A stretch of 64,000 nucleotides of DNA. Origin: DATARH01 sp963773625. Its GTDB lineage: Bacteria; Pseudomonadota; Alphaproteobacteria; ATCC43930; CGMCC-115725. The position numbers and the translations under genes were made by a program. A model generated the notes under the pieces. The model did not search any database. It was not told where the DNA came from and was given only the letters and a program-made list of their open reading frames with translations. Below are positions 45,452-53,390 of this stretch, piece by piece. Position 1 is the first letter of the stretch; each line of letters begins with the position of its first letter. The stretch is taken from assembly GCA_963773625.1 (NCBI GenBank), contig CAVZCJ010000002.1, forward strand, positions 45,341-109,340. Direction: 5' to 3'.

Positions 45452-46383
45452 CAGCCGAGCCCATCGGCGTGGGCTTCGACCATCCGCCAAATCGCCGGGT
45501 CAAATTTCGCCTTCCAACTTTTGTAGAAATCGCCGAGCCGGGCGCGAATGCTCGCGCTGTCGGCGCGATTGACGGTCATGCCGAGCCGGGCGAGTGCGGT
45601 CTCGCCGGCGACGTTGAATGCCTCGATCTCGGCGCGCTGGGCGAGGGCGGCTTTCTCGGCGTTGTCGGCGATGACCCGTTGTATACCGGCGGGCAGCGCC
45701 GCCCAGGTCGCGCCGTGCGCCAACAGCGTGAAGCCCGACCACCAATGCCCGGTCAGCGAGAGATAGGTCTGCACCTCGTAAAGCTTCAATGCCTGGACGA
45801 CGCCGAGCGGATCGGTCTGCCCGTCGAACCGTTTGGCCTTGAGCGCGGCGTACATCTCGCTGAACGGCACCATGCCCGCCTCGGCGCCAACCGTTCTCCA
45901 GAAATCCGCGGTGACCGCCCCGCCGGGGCTGCGGATTTTGAGCCCGGCGAAATCGTCGACCGTGTGGATTGCCCGCGTGCTGGTGGTGATGTGGTGAAAC
46001 CCGTTCTGCATGAAGGCGAGCGTATGGAGGCCGGCTTGCCGCAACTCGTCTCGAATGACGCCGCCAAGCGCGCCGTCGAGCGCGGCGAAGACCGCGGCGC
46101 TGTCCTTGAACGCGAAGGGCAGCAGCGGCAGGGCAGTCGCCGGCGCGATCCCGCTTAGCCCGGCGCCCGATACGAAGAATTCCAGCTCGCCCGACTGAAT
46201 GTCGGCGAACATTTGCGGGTCCGGGCCGAGCCGGCTCTCCGGAAATACCGACAGCTCGAACGCGCCGCCGGTATCGCGCCCGATCGCCGCCGCCATCTCG
46301 GCCATGCGCCTGGCGGTTGGACTGTCGGCAGGCTGGTTAAGGCCGAGCCGGTGGCGGATCGGGGAGGTGCGTTCTGCGGGCAT
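45451..46383 (-). CDS. TRAP transporter DctP-like solute-binding protein without signal peptide
   Basis: 310 residues from ATG 46383. DctP-family segments are TARRMAEMAAAIGRDTGGAF, VFPESRLGPDPQMFADIQSG, DDFAGLKIRSPGGAVTADFW with the conserved Arg that binds the carboxylate, FDGQTDPLGVVQALKLYEVQ, and TYLSLTGHWWSGFTLLAHGA. The start MPAERTSPIRHRLGLNQPAD is polar, with no signal peptide, and no alternative frame upstream supplies one. The membrane subunits DctQ and DctM are absent from the window. It is coupled to the SDR gene. Either the N-terminus is misread or this is a cytoplasmic DctP-like protein. Confidence 0.75.
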   Translation of the reverse strand: MPAERTSPIRHRLGLNQPADSPTARRMAEMAAAIGRDTGGAFELSVFPESRLGPDPQMFADIQSGELEFFVSGAGLSGIAPATALPLLPFAFKDSAAVFAALDGALGGVIRDELRQAGLHTLAFMQNGFHHITTSTRAIHTVDDFAGLKIRSPGGAVTADFWRTVGAEAGMVPFSEMYAALKAKRFDGQTDPLGVVQALKLYEVQTYLSLTGHWWSGFTLLAHGATWAALPAGIQRVIADNAEKAALAQRAEIEAFNVAGETALARLGMTVNRADSASIRARLGDFYKSWKAKFDPAIWRMVEAHADGLG

Positions 46384-46495
46384 CGGAGGGATGATAATGG
46401 AGTTGCACGACTTGGTTCAAACCGCTCGCAGAAATCCGTGGACTCGGTACCACGCCGCTTCTACAGCTTGCGCGCGAGATGCGGGGAACAAGCAG

Positions 46496-46837
46496 ATGAG
46501 CAAGAGGCGACGGTCGATGGTTGCGGCTGCGGTCTTGGTGCTCGCCGGATCGGTTCTGGGTGTCGCGGCGGCGCGCGCGCAGCTGAGCGGCGACGACCGC
46601 GACCAATTCATCAAGGGCTCGTTCGAGGCGTGCAACAGTGCGGCGACGCGCGATCATCCCGAGATCGCGGCGGATGCCGTCAAAACCTATTGCCAATGCA
46701 TGGCCGATAAAGAGGCCGATATGACCACCCAGGCCGATGTCGACTATGTCAATGCGCACCAGGTCGGCAGCGACGACTACAAGGCGCGCATCTTGGCGCT
46801 CGCTCCGGCGTGCCAAGCCAAAGCCGGGATCAAATAG
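46496..46837 (+). CDS. small secreted cysteine-containing protein
   Basis: 113 residues from ATG 46496 (SKRRRSMVAAAVLVLAGSV). A signal peptide is clear, with a cleavage site after AAARAQ. The mature part has four Cys, in FEACNSA, YCQCMADKE and APACQAK, which could form two disulfides in the periplasm. The helical pattern DQFIKGSFEACNSAATRDHP recalls other small proteins of about 100 residues with a CxC pair found in alphaproteobacteria. I cannot name a function. It is divergent from the TRAP-type gene. Confidence 0.7.
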   Translation: MSKRRRSMVAAAVLVLAGSVLGVAAARAQLSGDDRDQFIKGSFEACNSAATRDHPEIAADAVKTYCQCMADKEADMTTQADVDYVNAHQVGSDDYKARILALAPACQAKAGIK

Positions 46838-47073
46838 TTCTAGAATCGGGTATTGCCTCGCGGCACTACCGGAAATTTCTCTACGCCCCACTGATCGAAT
46901 ACAAGACACGCTATTTCGTTAAAGCGCCCGTATCCTCTGAGACTGCGAAGGGACTCTGCGAGAACGAGCAGCGATTTTATAGGGATGTGGGACAACCGGG
47001 ACAGTTCTCCGAGTCCGAGTGCATAGCACGCAAGATGACGCGCGGCTTTTCAATCCCCTCTAAACGAATGTAA
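46838..47073 (+). pseudogene. possible gene remnant without start
   Basis: Directly after the small secreted protein, a lower-GC frame stays open for about 75 codons (YAPLIEYKTRYFVKAPVSSE, GLCENEQRFYRDVGQPGQFS, ESECIARKMTRGF) to the TAA at 47071. It has no start of its own with a ribosome site, because its only upstream ATG lies inside the previous gene. The composition looks protein-like with two Cys. I recognise no family. It may be the tail of a decayed or transferred gene. Confidence 0.3.
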
Positions 47074-47171
47074 GGGGCAAGCGGCACTCCGCCAACGACC
47101 TGACTTCACCTCACCCTCTTGTGTCGCGAGTCGCCGTTATCTCGCCGCGTGCGGAGAGAGGGCGAGCTGAG

Positions 47172-48026
47172 CTATCGCCCCAGCGCCCGGTCCAGCGTTT
47201 TGATCGCATTGTCGGGGCCAGGCGCACCCTCCGCCTCGGCGGCGGCGAGGTAGTCGTAGAGCTTGGCGATCGCCGCGTACATGTCGGAGGACGGCGCGTT
47301 GGCGTCGAGGAAGTCGGAAATTTCCTCCATCTCGCCGACCCAGCGATAGGCCTTGTCGTACATGCCGGGGATGCCGCGCTGCATGCGCTTCAGCATCTCG
47401 GGCTGCGACGATGACAGCTCGGCGATCAGCGCTTCCGCACAGCCAAACCGCGCCGCGCCGAGCAGCATCGCCGCGGCGATCGCGGTCGTGCCCTTGGTGA
47501 TCCCGGCATAGGACATCTTGAGCCCCGAGGCGGCGCCGACCGGCCCGTCGATGATGCGCCAGTCGATTCCGTATTCCTTGATCGGCGCGGTGCGCTCGGC
47601 CTGCGGCCCCGAGGCGTAGATCGCCGGGCTGTAACCCTCGCGCGGCGGCCCGCCAATGATCCCGCCATCGACAAAGGCGGCGCCGGTCGGCTCGACGATC
47701 GCCGCTACCCGCGCGGCGGTTTGCGGGCTGATCGCGTTGCAGTCGACATAGACCGGCTTCACCGGCAGCGATTGCAGCGCCGGCGCCAGCCGCGACGCCA
47801 GCGCCTCGGCCTGGTCGGGCGGCAGGATCGACAGAAAGAAATCGGCTCCCGACAGCAATTCGCGCTCGTCGGCGGCGGGCTGCATGCCGGCGGCCTTGGC
47901 GCGGTTGGCGCTGGCTTCGCTGCGCCCGGAGAGGAGCGTCCGCACAGCGGCGCCGCGCTCGTTCAGCCGCTTGCCGACTCCGGCGCCCATCGTGCCCTGC
48001 GCCATGACCGCGATGGTGATTGCCAT
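47172..48026 (-). CDS. NAD(P)-dependent oxidoreductase, 6-phosphogluconate-dehydrogenase-like with DUF1932
   Basis: 284 residues from ATG 48026. The N-terminal Rossmann domain starts ITIAVMAQGTMGAGVGKRLN, in which the usual GxGxxG is AQGTMG. FFLSILPPDQAEALASRLAP and VYVDCNAISPQTAARVAAIV follow, and then the catalytic-type Lys region ASGLKMSYAGITKGTTAIAA. The C-terminal helices (MYDKAYRWVGEMEEISDFLD) match DUF1932. Such proteins reduce or dehydrogenate hydroxyacids, and the substrate is unknown. The neighbourhood of SDR, TRAP-type and HisD-like genes suggests accessory catabolism. Confidence 0.8.
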   Translation of the reverse strand: MAITIAVMAQGTMGAGVGKRLNERGAAVRTLLSGRSEASANRAKAAGMQPAADERELLSGADFFLSILPPDQAEALASRLAPALQSLPVKPVYVDCNAISPQTAARVAAIVEPTGAAFVDGGIIGGPPREGYSPAIYASGPQAERTAPIKEYGIDWRIIDGPVGAASGLKMSYAGITKGTTAIAAAMLLGAARFGCAEALIAELSSSQPEMLKRMQRGIPGMYDKAYRWVGEMEEISDFLDANAPSSDMYAAIAKLYDYLAAAEAEGAPGPDNAIKTLDRALGR

Positions 48027-48277
48027 GATCTGCTGCTCCGCTTTCGACGATTCGAGCGAGTCTAACCCCCCAACGCGCCCACGGCGCAAGCGGTAATCCC
48101 CGCCCGACCGGAGCATGAAACGTCATCGCCGGTCACAGGTGATAGACGCAGCTGCGATCCATTACGCAATAAATCCCACGGGATCGATGTGGCTGGTCAG
48201 GTGTTGAAATAATCATTAGATCGCCATCTCCGGGACAAGGAATACAAACGGCTGGAAACAATAGAAGGAGATCAACG

Positions 48278-48553
48278 ATGAAGACACTGAGTGTTGTCGC
48301 ACTTCTTGTAGGCATGGCCGTTGCAGCGCCAGCTTTTGCACAAACGCCTGATCCGGCGACAAACGCCGTCGTTAGCGGCACCGGCGGCGCGGCTACTGGC
48401 GCGCTTATCGGGTGCATCGTGACCATCCCGATCGGCTGCGCCCCGGGCGCCGCGGTTGGCGCGGCCGTAGGCGGTGGGGTCGGCGCGACCACGGGTGTGG
48501 CGACCACGCCGGCCTACACGCCGCCTCCGCCGCCGCCGGGCTATTATCACTAG
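48278..48553 (+). CDS. small secreted glycine-zipper protein
   Basis: 91 residues from ATG 48278, behind AGAAGGAG. The signal peptide KTLSVVALLVGMAVAAPAFA ends at AFA-Q. The mature part is a Gly/Ala-rich hydrophobic segment with zipper spacing (GTGGAATGALIGCIVTIPIG, GAAVGAAVGGGVGATTGVAT) and two Cys, ending in a Pro run and Tyr-Tyr-His. Glycine-zipper proteins insert in or coat membranes. The role here is unknown. A strong bidirectional terminator follows. The 250 bases upstream of this gene show no other feature I can name. Confidence 0.75.
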   Translation: MKTLSVVALLVGMAVAAPAFAQTPDPATNAVVSGTGGAATGALIGCIVTIPIGCAPGAAVGAAVGGGVGATTGVATTPAYTPPPPPPGYYH

Positions 48554-48566
48554 GTCCGGAGGTGAT

Positions 48567-48598
48567 AAAGCCGGCCCGGCATTCGCCGGGCCGGCTTT
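48567..48598. terminator. bidirectional terminator hairpin
   Basis: AAAGCCGGCCCGGC (48567-48580) pairs perfectly with GCCGGGCCGGCTTT (48585-48598) around ATTC. It sits between the convergent glycine-zipper gene (ends 48553) and cysI (ends 48611) and can serve both. Confidence 0.8.
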
Positions 48599-48610
48599 CG
48601 TTCGCCTGAC

Positions 48611-50335
48611 CTAGTCCGCCGCTTCCTTGACCTTGGCGCGCGACAAAGCAACGACATCGCGCAGTTCGGCGACGCCGACCCGGTGGCAGAAATCGCCGAA
48701 CCCCTCGCCGGCCTGGCGGCGCGCGGCGTAGACCGCGAAGAGCGGATCGAGCACGTCGGCGACCTCATCGAGGCGGATGCGCTCGGCGACCACCTCGTTG
48801 AGACGTGTTCCCTCGAAATCGCCGCCGACATAGATCGAGTAGAAGCCGGGGATGCGCCCGACAATGCCGATATCGCCCGAATACGGCCGGGCGCAGCCAT
48901 TGGGGCAGCCGGTGATGCGGATCGACACCCGCTCCTGTTCGACGCCCCAGCGCGCCATGCGCTCGACGATCTCGCCGATCATGCTGTCACTGACCCGCTC
49001 GGCCTCGGTCAGCGCCAGGCCGCAGGTCGGCAGCGCCGGGCACGCAAGCGCCCAGCGCTCGGCCGGCACCATGTCTTCGACCAGCCGCACGCCGCGCTCG
49101 CGCAGCTTCGCTTCGATCGCGTTGCGGTCGGCGGGGTCGATTTCCGAGAGGATGATGTCCTGGCTCGGCATCAGGATCGGGTCGACGCCAAACTCGGCGA
49201 CGATCTCGCGCAGCGCGGTGCGCAACTGTCCCCGCTCGCCGTCGGCGATGCGGCCGCTAGACACCGGGACGCCGAGATAGAGCTTGCCGTCGCCCTGTTC
49301 GCGCCAGCCGAGATGGTCCGGCACCTGGAATTTTGCCATGGGCCGGCAGGGTTCCAGGGTCTTGCCCAAATCTTCCGACAATCTTTCGCGCGCCCAGTCC
49401 TCGCCGCGTTCGGCGATGACGTATTTGAGCCGCGCGTGGCGCCGGTTGCCGCGGTCGCCCCAATCGCGGTGCAGCCGAACCACCGCCTTTGCCGCCTCGA
49501 CGAGGTCTTGCGGCTCGACGAAGCACACCGCCGTGCCCATCCGGGGATAGGTCTCGGGCTTGTTGTGGGTCGCGCCATGGCCGCCGCCGAGAAAGAAATT
49601 GTAGCCGGCAAGCTCGCCGCCTTCCCATAGCGCGACGATGCCGAGATCGTTGGTCAGCACGTCGATCGTGTTGTCCTCGGGCACCGCGAGCCCGATCTTG
49701 AACTTGCGCGGCAAATAGCGGTCGCCGTAGAGCGGGTCCCGAGGCTCGTCCGAGCCTTGGTCCTCGCTCCACGGCGCGCCGTCGACCCAGATCTCCTTGT
49801 AGGCGCCGCTCGTCGGCAACAGCGCGCTCGACAGCAGCCGCGCGTCGGCCTCCAGCCGGTCGTGCACCGCGTCGCGGATCGGCGCCGGCACCGTCGTCAC
49901 CGTGCGCACCACGTCGCCGCACGCCGCCAAAGTCGTCATCAGCCCGGCATTGATCTCGCCCATCGCCGCCGCGAGTCCGGACTTGACGACGCCGTGAAAC
50001 TGGATGCTCTGCCGTGTCGTGACACGCAGGAAGTCATTGGCGTATTTGCCGCCGATCGCGTCGAGCGCCAGGTACTGCTCGGCCGTCAGCCGCCCGCCCG
50101 GGATGCGCACCCGCACCATCAGCTGATAGTGCTTGGAATTGCCCGCCTGCTTCAGCTCGGTCGCGGTATCCCGATCATATCCCTGATAAATCCCGTGGAA
50201 TTTGAGCAGCGAATAGCCCTCGCCGTCGAACGGCGTCGCGGTGTCGATGAGGTCGCGCGCCAGATGGCCGCGCAACTGGCGGCTTTGCTGCTTTGTCGCC
50301 TCGGCCTTGGAAATCTTCTCGACCAGCTGAACCAC
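48611..50335 (-). CDS. cysI: assimilatory sulfite reductase, hemoprotein subunit
   Basis: 574 residues from ATG 50335. It reduces sulfite to sulfide with six electrons using siroheme and a 4Fe-4S cluster. The two half-domains show HYQLMVRVRIPGGRLTAEQY, FLRVTTRQSIQFHGVVKSGL, YNFFLGGGHGATHNKPETYP and KFKIGLAVPEDNTIDVLTND. The cluster Cys are in ALACPALPTCGLALTEAERV and ITGCPNGCARPYSGDIGIVG. The length and Cys spacing fit CysI rather than the shorter Sir/NirA forms. It lies 107 bases downstream of metZ and has its own promoter-like sequence in that gap. Confidence 0.9.
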   Translation of the reverse strand: MVQLVEKISKAEATKQQSRQLRGHLARDLIDTATPFDGEGYSLLKFHGIYQGYDRDTATELKQAGNSKHYQLMVRVRIPGGRLTAEQYLALDAIGGKYANDFLRVTTRQSIQFHGVVKSGLAAAMGEINAGLMTTLAACGDVVRTVTTVPAPIRDAVHDRLEADARLLSSALLPTSGAYKEIWVDGAPWSEDQGSDEPRDPLYGDRYLPRKFKIGLAVPEDNTIDVLTNDLGIVALWEGGELAGYNFFLGGGHGATHNKPETYPRMGTAVCFVEPQDLVEAAKAVVRLHRDWGDRGNRRHARLKYVIAERGEDWARERLSEDLGKTLEPCRPMAKFQVPDHLGWREQGDGKLYLGVPVSSGRIADGERGQLRTALREIVAEFGVDPILMPSQDIILSEIDPADRNAIEAKLRERGVRLVEDMVPAERWALACPALPTCGLALTEAERVSDSMIGEIVERMARWGVEQERVSIRITGCPNGCARPYSGDIGIVGRIPGFYSIYVGGDFEGTRLNEVVAERIRLDEVADVLDPLFAVYAARRQAGEGFGDFCHRVGVAELRDVVALSRAKVKEAAD

Positions 50336-50385
50336 GCCGCAGCCCTCCGCCGCGCGCGGAAAATACCGACCTCGCGACGTGGTTC

Positions 50386-50414
50386 AGTACAATCTAACAA
50401 TTCAAAAATGTCAA
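50386..50414 (-). promoter_or_regulatory. cysI promoter candidate
   Basis: On the minus strand TTGACA (50409-50414) and TGTACT (50386-50391) are separated by exactly 17 bases, about 50 bases before the cysI ATG. The surrounding gap (50336-50442) is markedly AT-rich. It suggests that cysI can be transcribed independently of the riboswitch-controlled metZ transcript. Confidence 0.55.
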
Positions 50415-50442
50415 TTTAAACTAGTTTCACATATTTTATTCG

Positions 50443-51648
50443 CTATACCTGCTTGAGCGCCCTGCCGATATCTGCGATCAAGTCGGCCTCGGCCTCCAGC
50501 CCCGCCGAGATACGGACCAATGAGTCGCCAATGCCGAGCGCCGCGCGCTCCTCGGGCTTCAGTTTCGAGTGCGTCGTCGTCGCCGGATGGGTGACGAGGC
50601 TCTTCGAGTCGCCGAGATTGTTCGAGATGTCGACCAGCCGAAGCGCATCGAGGAAGCGGAAGCATGCGGCCTTGTCGCCGGCGATGTCGCAGCACACGAC
50701 GCTGCCGCCCAGCTTCATCTGCCGCTTGGCGAGTTGATGCTGCGGGTGGCTCGGCAGGCCGGGGTAAAGCACGCGGGTGATCTTCGGGTGAGTTTCGAGG
50801 AAGCGAGCGATGTTTTCCGCGGTGCGGCATTGCCGCTCCACCCTCAGCTCCAGCGTCTCCAGCCCCTTGAGCAGCAGCCAGGCGTTGAACGGGCTCAGCG
50901 ACGGCCCAGTGTGCCGATAGAACTGGCCGAGATCGTCTTTCAGATATTGCGCGCTCGACAGGATTGCGCCGCCCAGCGCCCTGCCCTGCCCGTCGATGTG
51001 CTTGGTCGCCGAATAGACGACGACGTCGGCGCCCAGCTCCAGCGGCTTCTGCAGCAGCGGCGTCGCGAACACGTTGTCGACGACGAGGCTGCCGCCGGCG
51101 CGATGGGTCAGCCGCGCCACCTCGGCGATGTCGATCACCTCCATCGCCGGGTTCGACGGGCTCTCCAGGAAGGTGAGCTTGACGTTGCCGCCGATCGCCT
51201 CCTCCCAGGCCGAAAGGTCGCGCCCATCGACCAGCTTGGTCTCGACGCCGTAGCGCGGCAGCAACTCGTTGACGATGTAGAAGCACGAGCCGAAAAGCGC
51301 GCGGCTGGCCACCACCTTGTCGCCCGCCTTCAATTTGCACAGCAGCGCCGCGAACACCGCCGCCATCCCGCTCGCCGTGGCGCGGCAGAATTCCGCGCCT
51401 TCCAAGAGCCTCAGGCGTTCCTCGAACATCGCCACGGTGGGGTTGCGGTAGCGCGAATAGACAAAGCGCGAGCCGTCGTTCTTGAACGCTTCCTCGGCCT
51501 CGGCGGCGCTGCCGTAGACATAGCCGGAGGTCAGGTAGAGCGCTTCGCAGGTTTCGTCGAACTCGCTGCGCATCGCCCCGCCGCGCACCAGCAGGGTGGC
51601 TTGGCTGACCTCGGCCGCCAGTTCCGGGGGCAGGACTTGTTTGATCAT
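50443..51648 (-). CDS. metZ: O-succinylhomoserine sulfhydrylase
   Basis: 401 residues from ATG 51648. It makes homocysteine from O-succinylhomoserine and sulfide, with PLP. The opening LVRGGAMRSEFDETCEALYL and TSGYVYGSAAEAEEAFK are characteristic of MetZ. PLP contacts are ATASGMAAVFAALLC, LESPSNPAMEVIDIAEVARL, the Asp in SLVVDNVFATPLLQKPLELG, and the Schiff-base Lys in VVYSATKHIDGQGRALGG. The C-terminus has LVTHPATTTHSKLKPEERAA and ISAGLEAEADLIADI. It is preceded by a SAM-II riboswitch and a strong promoter, so excess S-adenosylmethionine should shut it down. Confidence 0.94.
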   Translation of the reverse strand: MIKQVLPPELAAEVSQATLLVRGGAMRSEFDETCEALYLTSGYVYGSAAEAEEAFKNDGSRFVYSRYRNPTVAMFEERLRLLEGAEFCRATASGMAAVFAALLCKLKAGDKVVASRALFGSCFYIVNELLPRYGVETKLVDGRDLSAWEEAIGGNVKLTFLESPSNPAMEVIDIAEVARLTHRAGGSLVVDNVFATPLLQKPLELGADVVVYSATKHIDGQGRALGGAILSSAQYLKDDLGQFYRHTGPSLSPFNAWLLLKGLETLELRVERQCRTAENIARFLETHPKITRVLYPGLPSHPQHQLAKRQMKLGGSVVCCDIAGDKAACFRFLDALRLVDISNNLGDSKSLVTHPATTTHSKLKPEERAALGIGDSLVRISAGLEAEADLIADIGRALKQV

Positions 51649-51695
51649 CGGCGCGCTCTTCAGGTTTGGTCCTGGCGGCCGCCGATCCGGGCAAC

Positions 51696-51725
51696 AAAAA
51701 ACCCCGGACCGGTCGGGCCAGGGTT
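51696..51725 (-). terminator. terminator-like hairpin between SAM-II riboswitch and metZ
   Basis: On the minus strand AACCC-TGG pairs with CC-GGGTT around a nine-base region, and is followed directly by TTTTTTG. It lies between the riboswitch (ends 51745) and the metZ ATG at 51648. It may be the expression platform for transcription attenuation. SAM-II elements more often act on translation, so both modes are possible. Confidence 0.6.
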
Positions 51726-51744
51726 CCTTTCGCGAACTCCCGAC

Positions 51745-51799
51745 CTTTTAGCGCTTTATTTAACGTGGCGCGCAAGCCGGTCGGCTCAAATCACCACGG
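51745..51799 (-). promoter_or_regulatory. SAM-II riboswitch (metA motif) upstream of metZ
   Basis: The minus strand reads CGTGGTGATTTGAGCC, then CCGGCTTGCGCGCCACG, TTAAATAAAGCGCTAAAAG. This matches the SAM-II consensus: stem P1 CGTGG/CCACG, the loop GAUUUG, and the 3' GCUAAA that forms the pseudoknot. The class is found chiefly in Alphaproteobacteria before met genes. Ligand binding by S-adenosylmethionine represses the downstream gene, here metZ. Confidence 0.92.
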
Positions 51800-51809
51800 A
51801 ACGGGAACG

Positions 51810-51838
51810 ACCTAACGCCGGACGCCCTCTCCTGTCAA
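51810..51838 (-). promoter_or_regulatory. metZ promoter
   Basis: A consensus -35 TTGACA (51833-51838) and a -10-like TTAGGT (51810-51815) are separated by 17 bases. They lie just upstream of the SAM-II element, so the transcript would start a few bases before it. Confidence 0.65.
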
Positions 51839-51892
51839 GGGCGGCGCGGCACTCGGTAGAACTTTCCGCTCAGAGTGACAGAAAGCGACTTC

Positions 51893-52266
51893 TTAAAATT
51901 GTTTTGGGAGTCGCCGATCGACGATGGGTTCAGATTTGTCGCCCACGTCGCCGTCGAAAGTTACGTCGATCCCAAGAATGTATTCGCCCGCGGCAAGCTC
52001 TCCGCCGCCTTCGGTGAAGCGTTCGGTCTCAAATTGGCCGTCTCTGACGGTGCCGAAGGCCTGCGCCATGTGCGCGTTAGCGTCGCGACGATATGGGCAC
52101 CGTCAGGAAGGCTCGTCTGGCCGTGAATTATCGGCGTTGCCGGGCTGATAACTGTCAGAACGAGGGTATCGCGTAGCACGGTCGGTGTTTCGATCAGAAT
52201 GTCAGCGGCCACCACGCGGTGCGGCGCGAGCAAGAGGAAGGCCAGAAGGGCTCTGCGAGCAAACAT
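51893..52266 (-). CDS. small secreted hypothetical protein (frameshifted near 52070)
   Basis: About 124 residues from ATG 52266. The N-terminus MFARRALLAFLLLAPHRVVA is a signal peptide. The mature part starts beta-rich (ILIETPTVLRDTLVLTVISP, HGQTSLPDGAHIVATLTRT). One frame change then gives MAQAFGTVRDGQFETERFTE, LAAGEYILGIDVTFDG and SEPIVDRRLPKQF to the TAA at 51893-51895. The pattern suggests one Ig-like or carboxypeptidase-regulatory-type beta domain. The function is unknown. It shares its strand with the GarR-type gene, which ends 34 bases upstream of its start. Confidence 0.55.
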
Positions 52267-52300
52267 TTGCCCGCGCTCGCCCGGAGAGATCCCGCTCCGC

Positions 52301-53182
52301 CTATCCGGCCACCTTATGCCCAGCCATGTGTTCGAGCACTTGCACCAGGCCGGAATGGTCCCAGCCCTTGCCGCCGAGCGGTGTCGCGGCGTTGAACAAT
52401 TCCTGGGTCGTCGCGGTGTTGGGCAGCGACACGCCCATCGCCCGCGCGCCCTGGAGCGCCAGGTTCAAATCTTTCTGGTGCAGCTCGATCCGGAAACCGG
52501 GGGCGAAGGTGCGCTTGATCATCCGCTCGCCGTGCACCTCGAGGATGCGCGAGGCGGCGAACCCACCCATCAGCGCCTGGCGCACTTTGGCGGGGTCGGC
52601 GCCGGCCTTGGAGGCGAAGAGCAGCGCCTCGGCGACCGCCTCGATGTTGAGTGCGACGATGATCTGGTTGGCGACCTTGGTGGTCTGCCCGGCGCCGACA
52701 TCGCCAACCAGGGTGATGTTCTTGCCCATCAGTTCGAATAGCGGCTGAACCTTGGCAAAATCGCTTTCCGAGCCGCCGACCATAATGGTGAGCGAGGCGG
52801 CCTTGGCGCCGACCTCGCCGCCCGACACCGGCGCGTCGACATAGCCGCAGCCCTTCTTGGCGATCTCGGCGGCGAACTTCTTGGTCTCGATCGGTGAGAT
52901 CGAGCTCATATCGACGATGAGCTTGCCCGCCGAGAGCCCGGAAACGACGCCGTCCGGCGAGAACAGCACGTCGGCGACGTCGGGGGTGTCGGGCACCATG
53001 ACGATGACGACCTCCGACTGCTCGGCGATCGACTTCAGCGTGTCGCAGACGGTGGCGCCGGCTTCCTTGACGGGGGCGGGGCAAGTGCGCTTGCCATAGA
53101 CATAGAGCTGATGCCCGCCCTTGATGAGATTGAGGGCCATCGGATGACCCATGATTCCCAGACCGACGAAACCGATTTTCAT
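52301..53182 (-). CDS. garR: 2-hydroxy-3-oxopropionate reductase-type dehydrogenase
   Basis: 293 residues from ATG 53182. The beta-hydroxyacid dehydrogenase family pattern is complete: IGFVGLGIMGHPMALNLIKG for NAD(P), SAGKLIVDMSSISPIETKKF, the substrate loop YVDAPVSGGEVGAKAASLTI, the catalytic Lys in GQTTKVANQIIVALNIEAVA, and FRIELHQKDLNLALQGARAM. It fits tartronate semialdehyde reductase (GarR/GlxR) best. 3-Hydroxyisobutyrate dehydrogenase is the close alternative, since the two are hard to separate by sequence. Confidence 0.82.
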   Translation of the reverse strand: MKIGFVGLGIMGHPMALNLIKGGHQLYVYGKRTCPAPVKEAGATVCDTLKSIAEQSEVVIVMVPDTPDVADVLFSPDGVVSGLSAGKLIVDMSSISPIETKKFAAEIAKKGCGYVDAPVSGGEVGAKAASLTIMVGGSESDFAKVQPLFELMGKNITLVGDVGAGQTTKVANQIIVALNIEAVAEALLFASKAGADPAKVRQALMGGFAASRILEVHGERMIKRTFAPGFRIELHQKDLNLALQGARAMGVSLPNTATTQELFNAATPLGGKGWDHSGLVQVLEHMAGHKVAG

Positions 53183-53390
53183 GATGGCTCTCCGCTGACC
53201 GGCCGACGCTACCGGCACAGTGCTACAGTCCGGGGCAAAAGCTCAAGCAGACCGGAGGGCCGCCGGCGCCGAGCTATCTCCCGGGTTGCCGCGAATATCG
53301 CGATTTTCCCCAATAACGCCACTGCCGCGCCGCGATCCGGAATGCTAGCTTCGGGCGCGCTCAATTAATGGGCGATTTGGAGAATTGTCG

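Noticed and set aside
47095..47171. Another copy of the palindromic element after the DUF1932 dehydrogenase gene
   Set aside because: CACCCTCTTGTG...GCGGAGAGAGGGCG is only loosely similar; I could not align it convincingly to the other copies.
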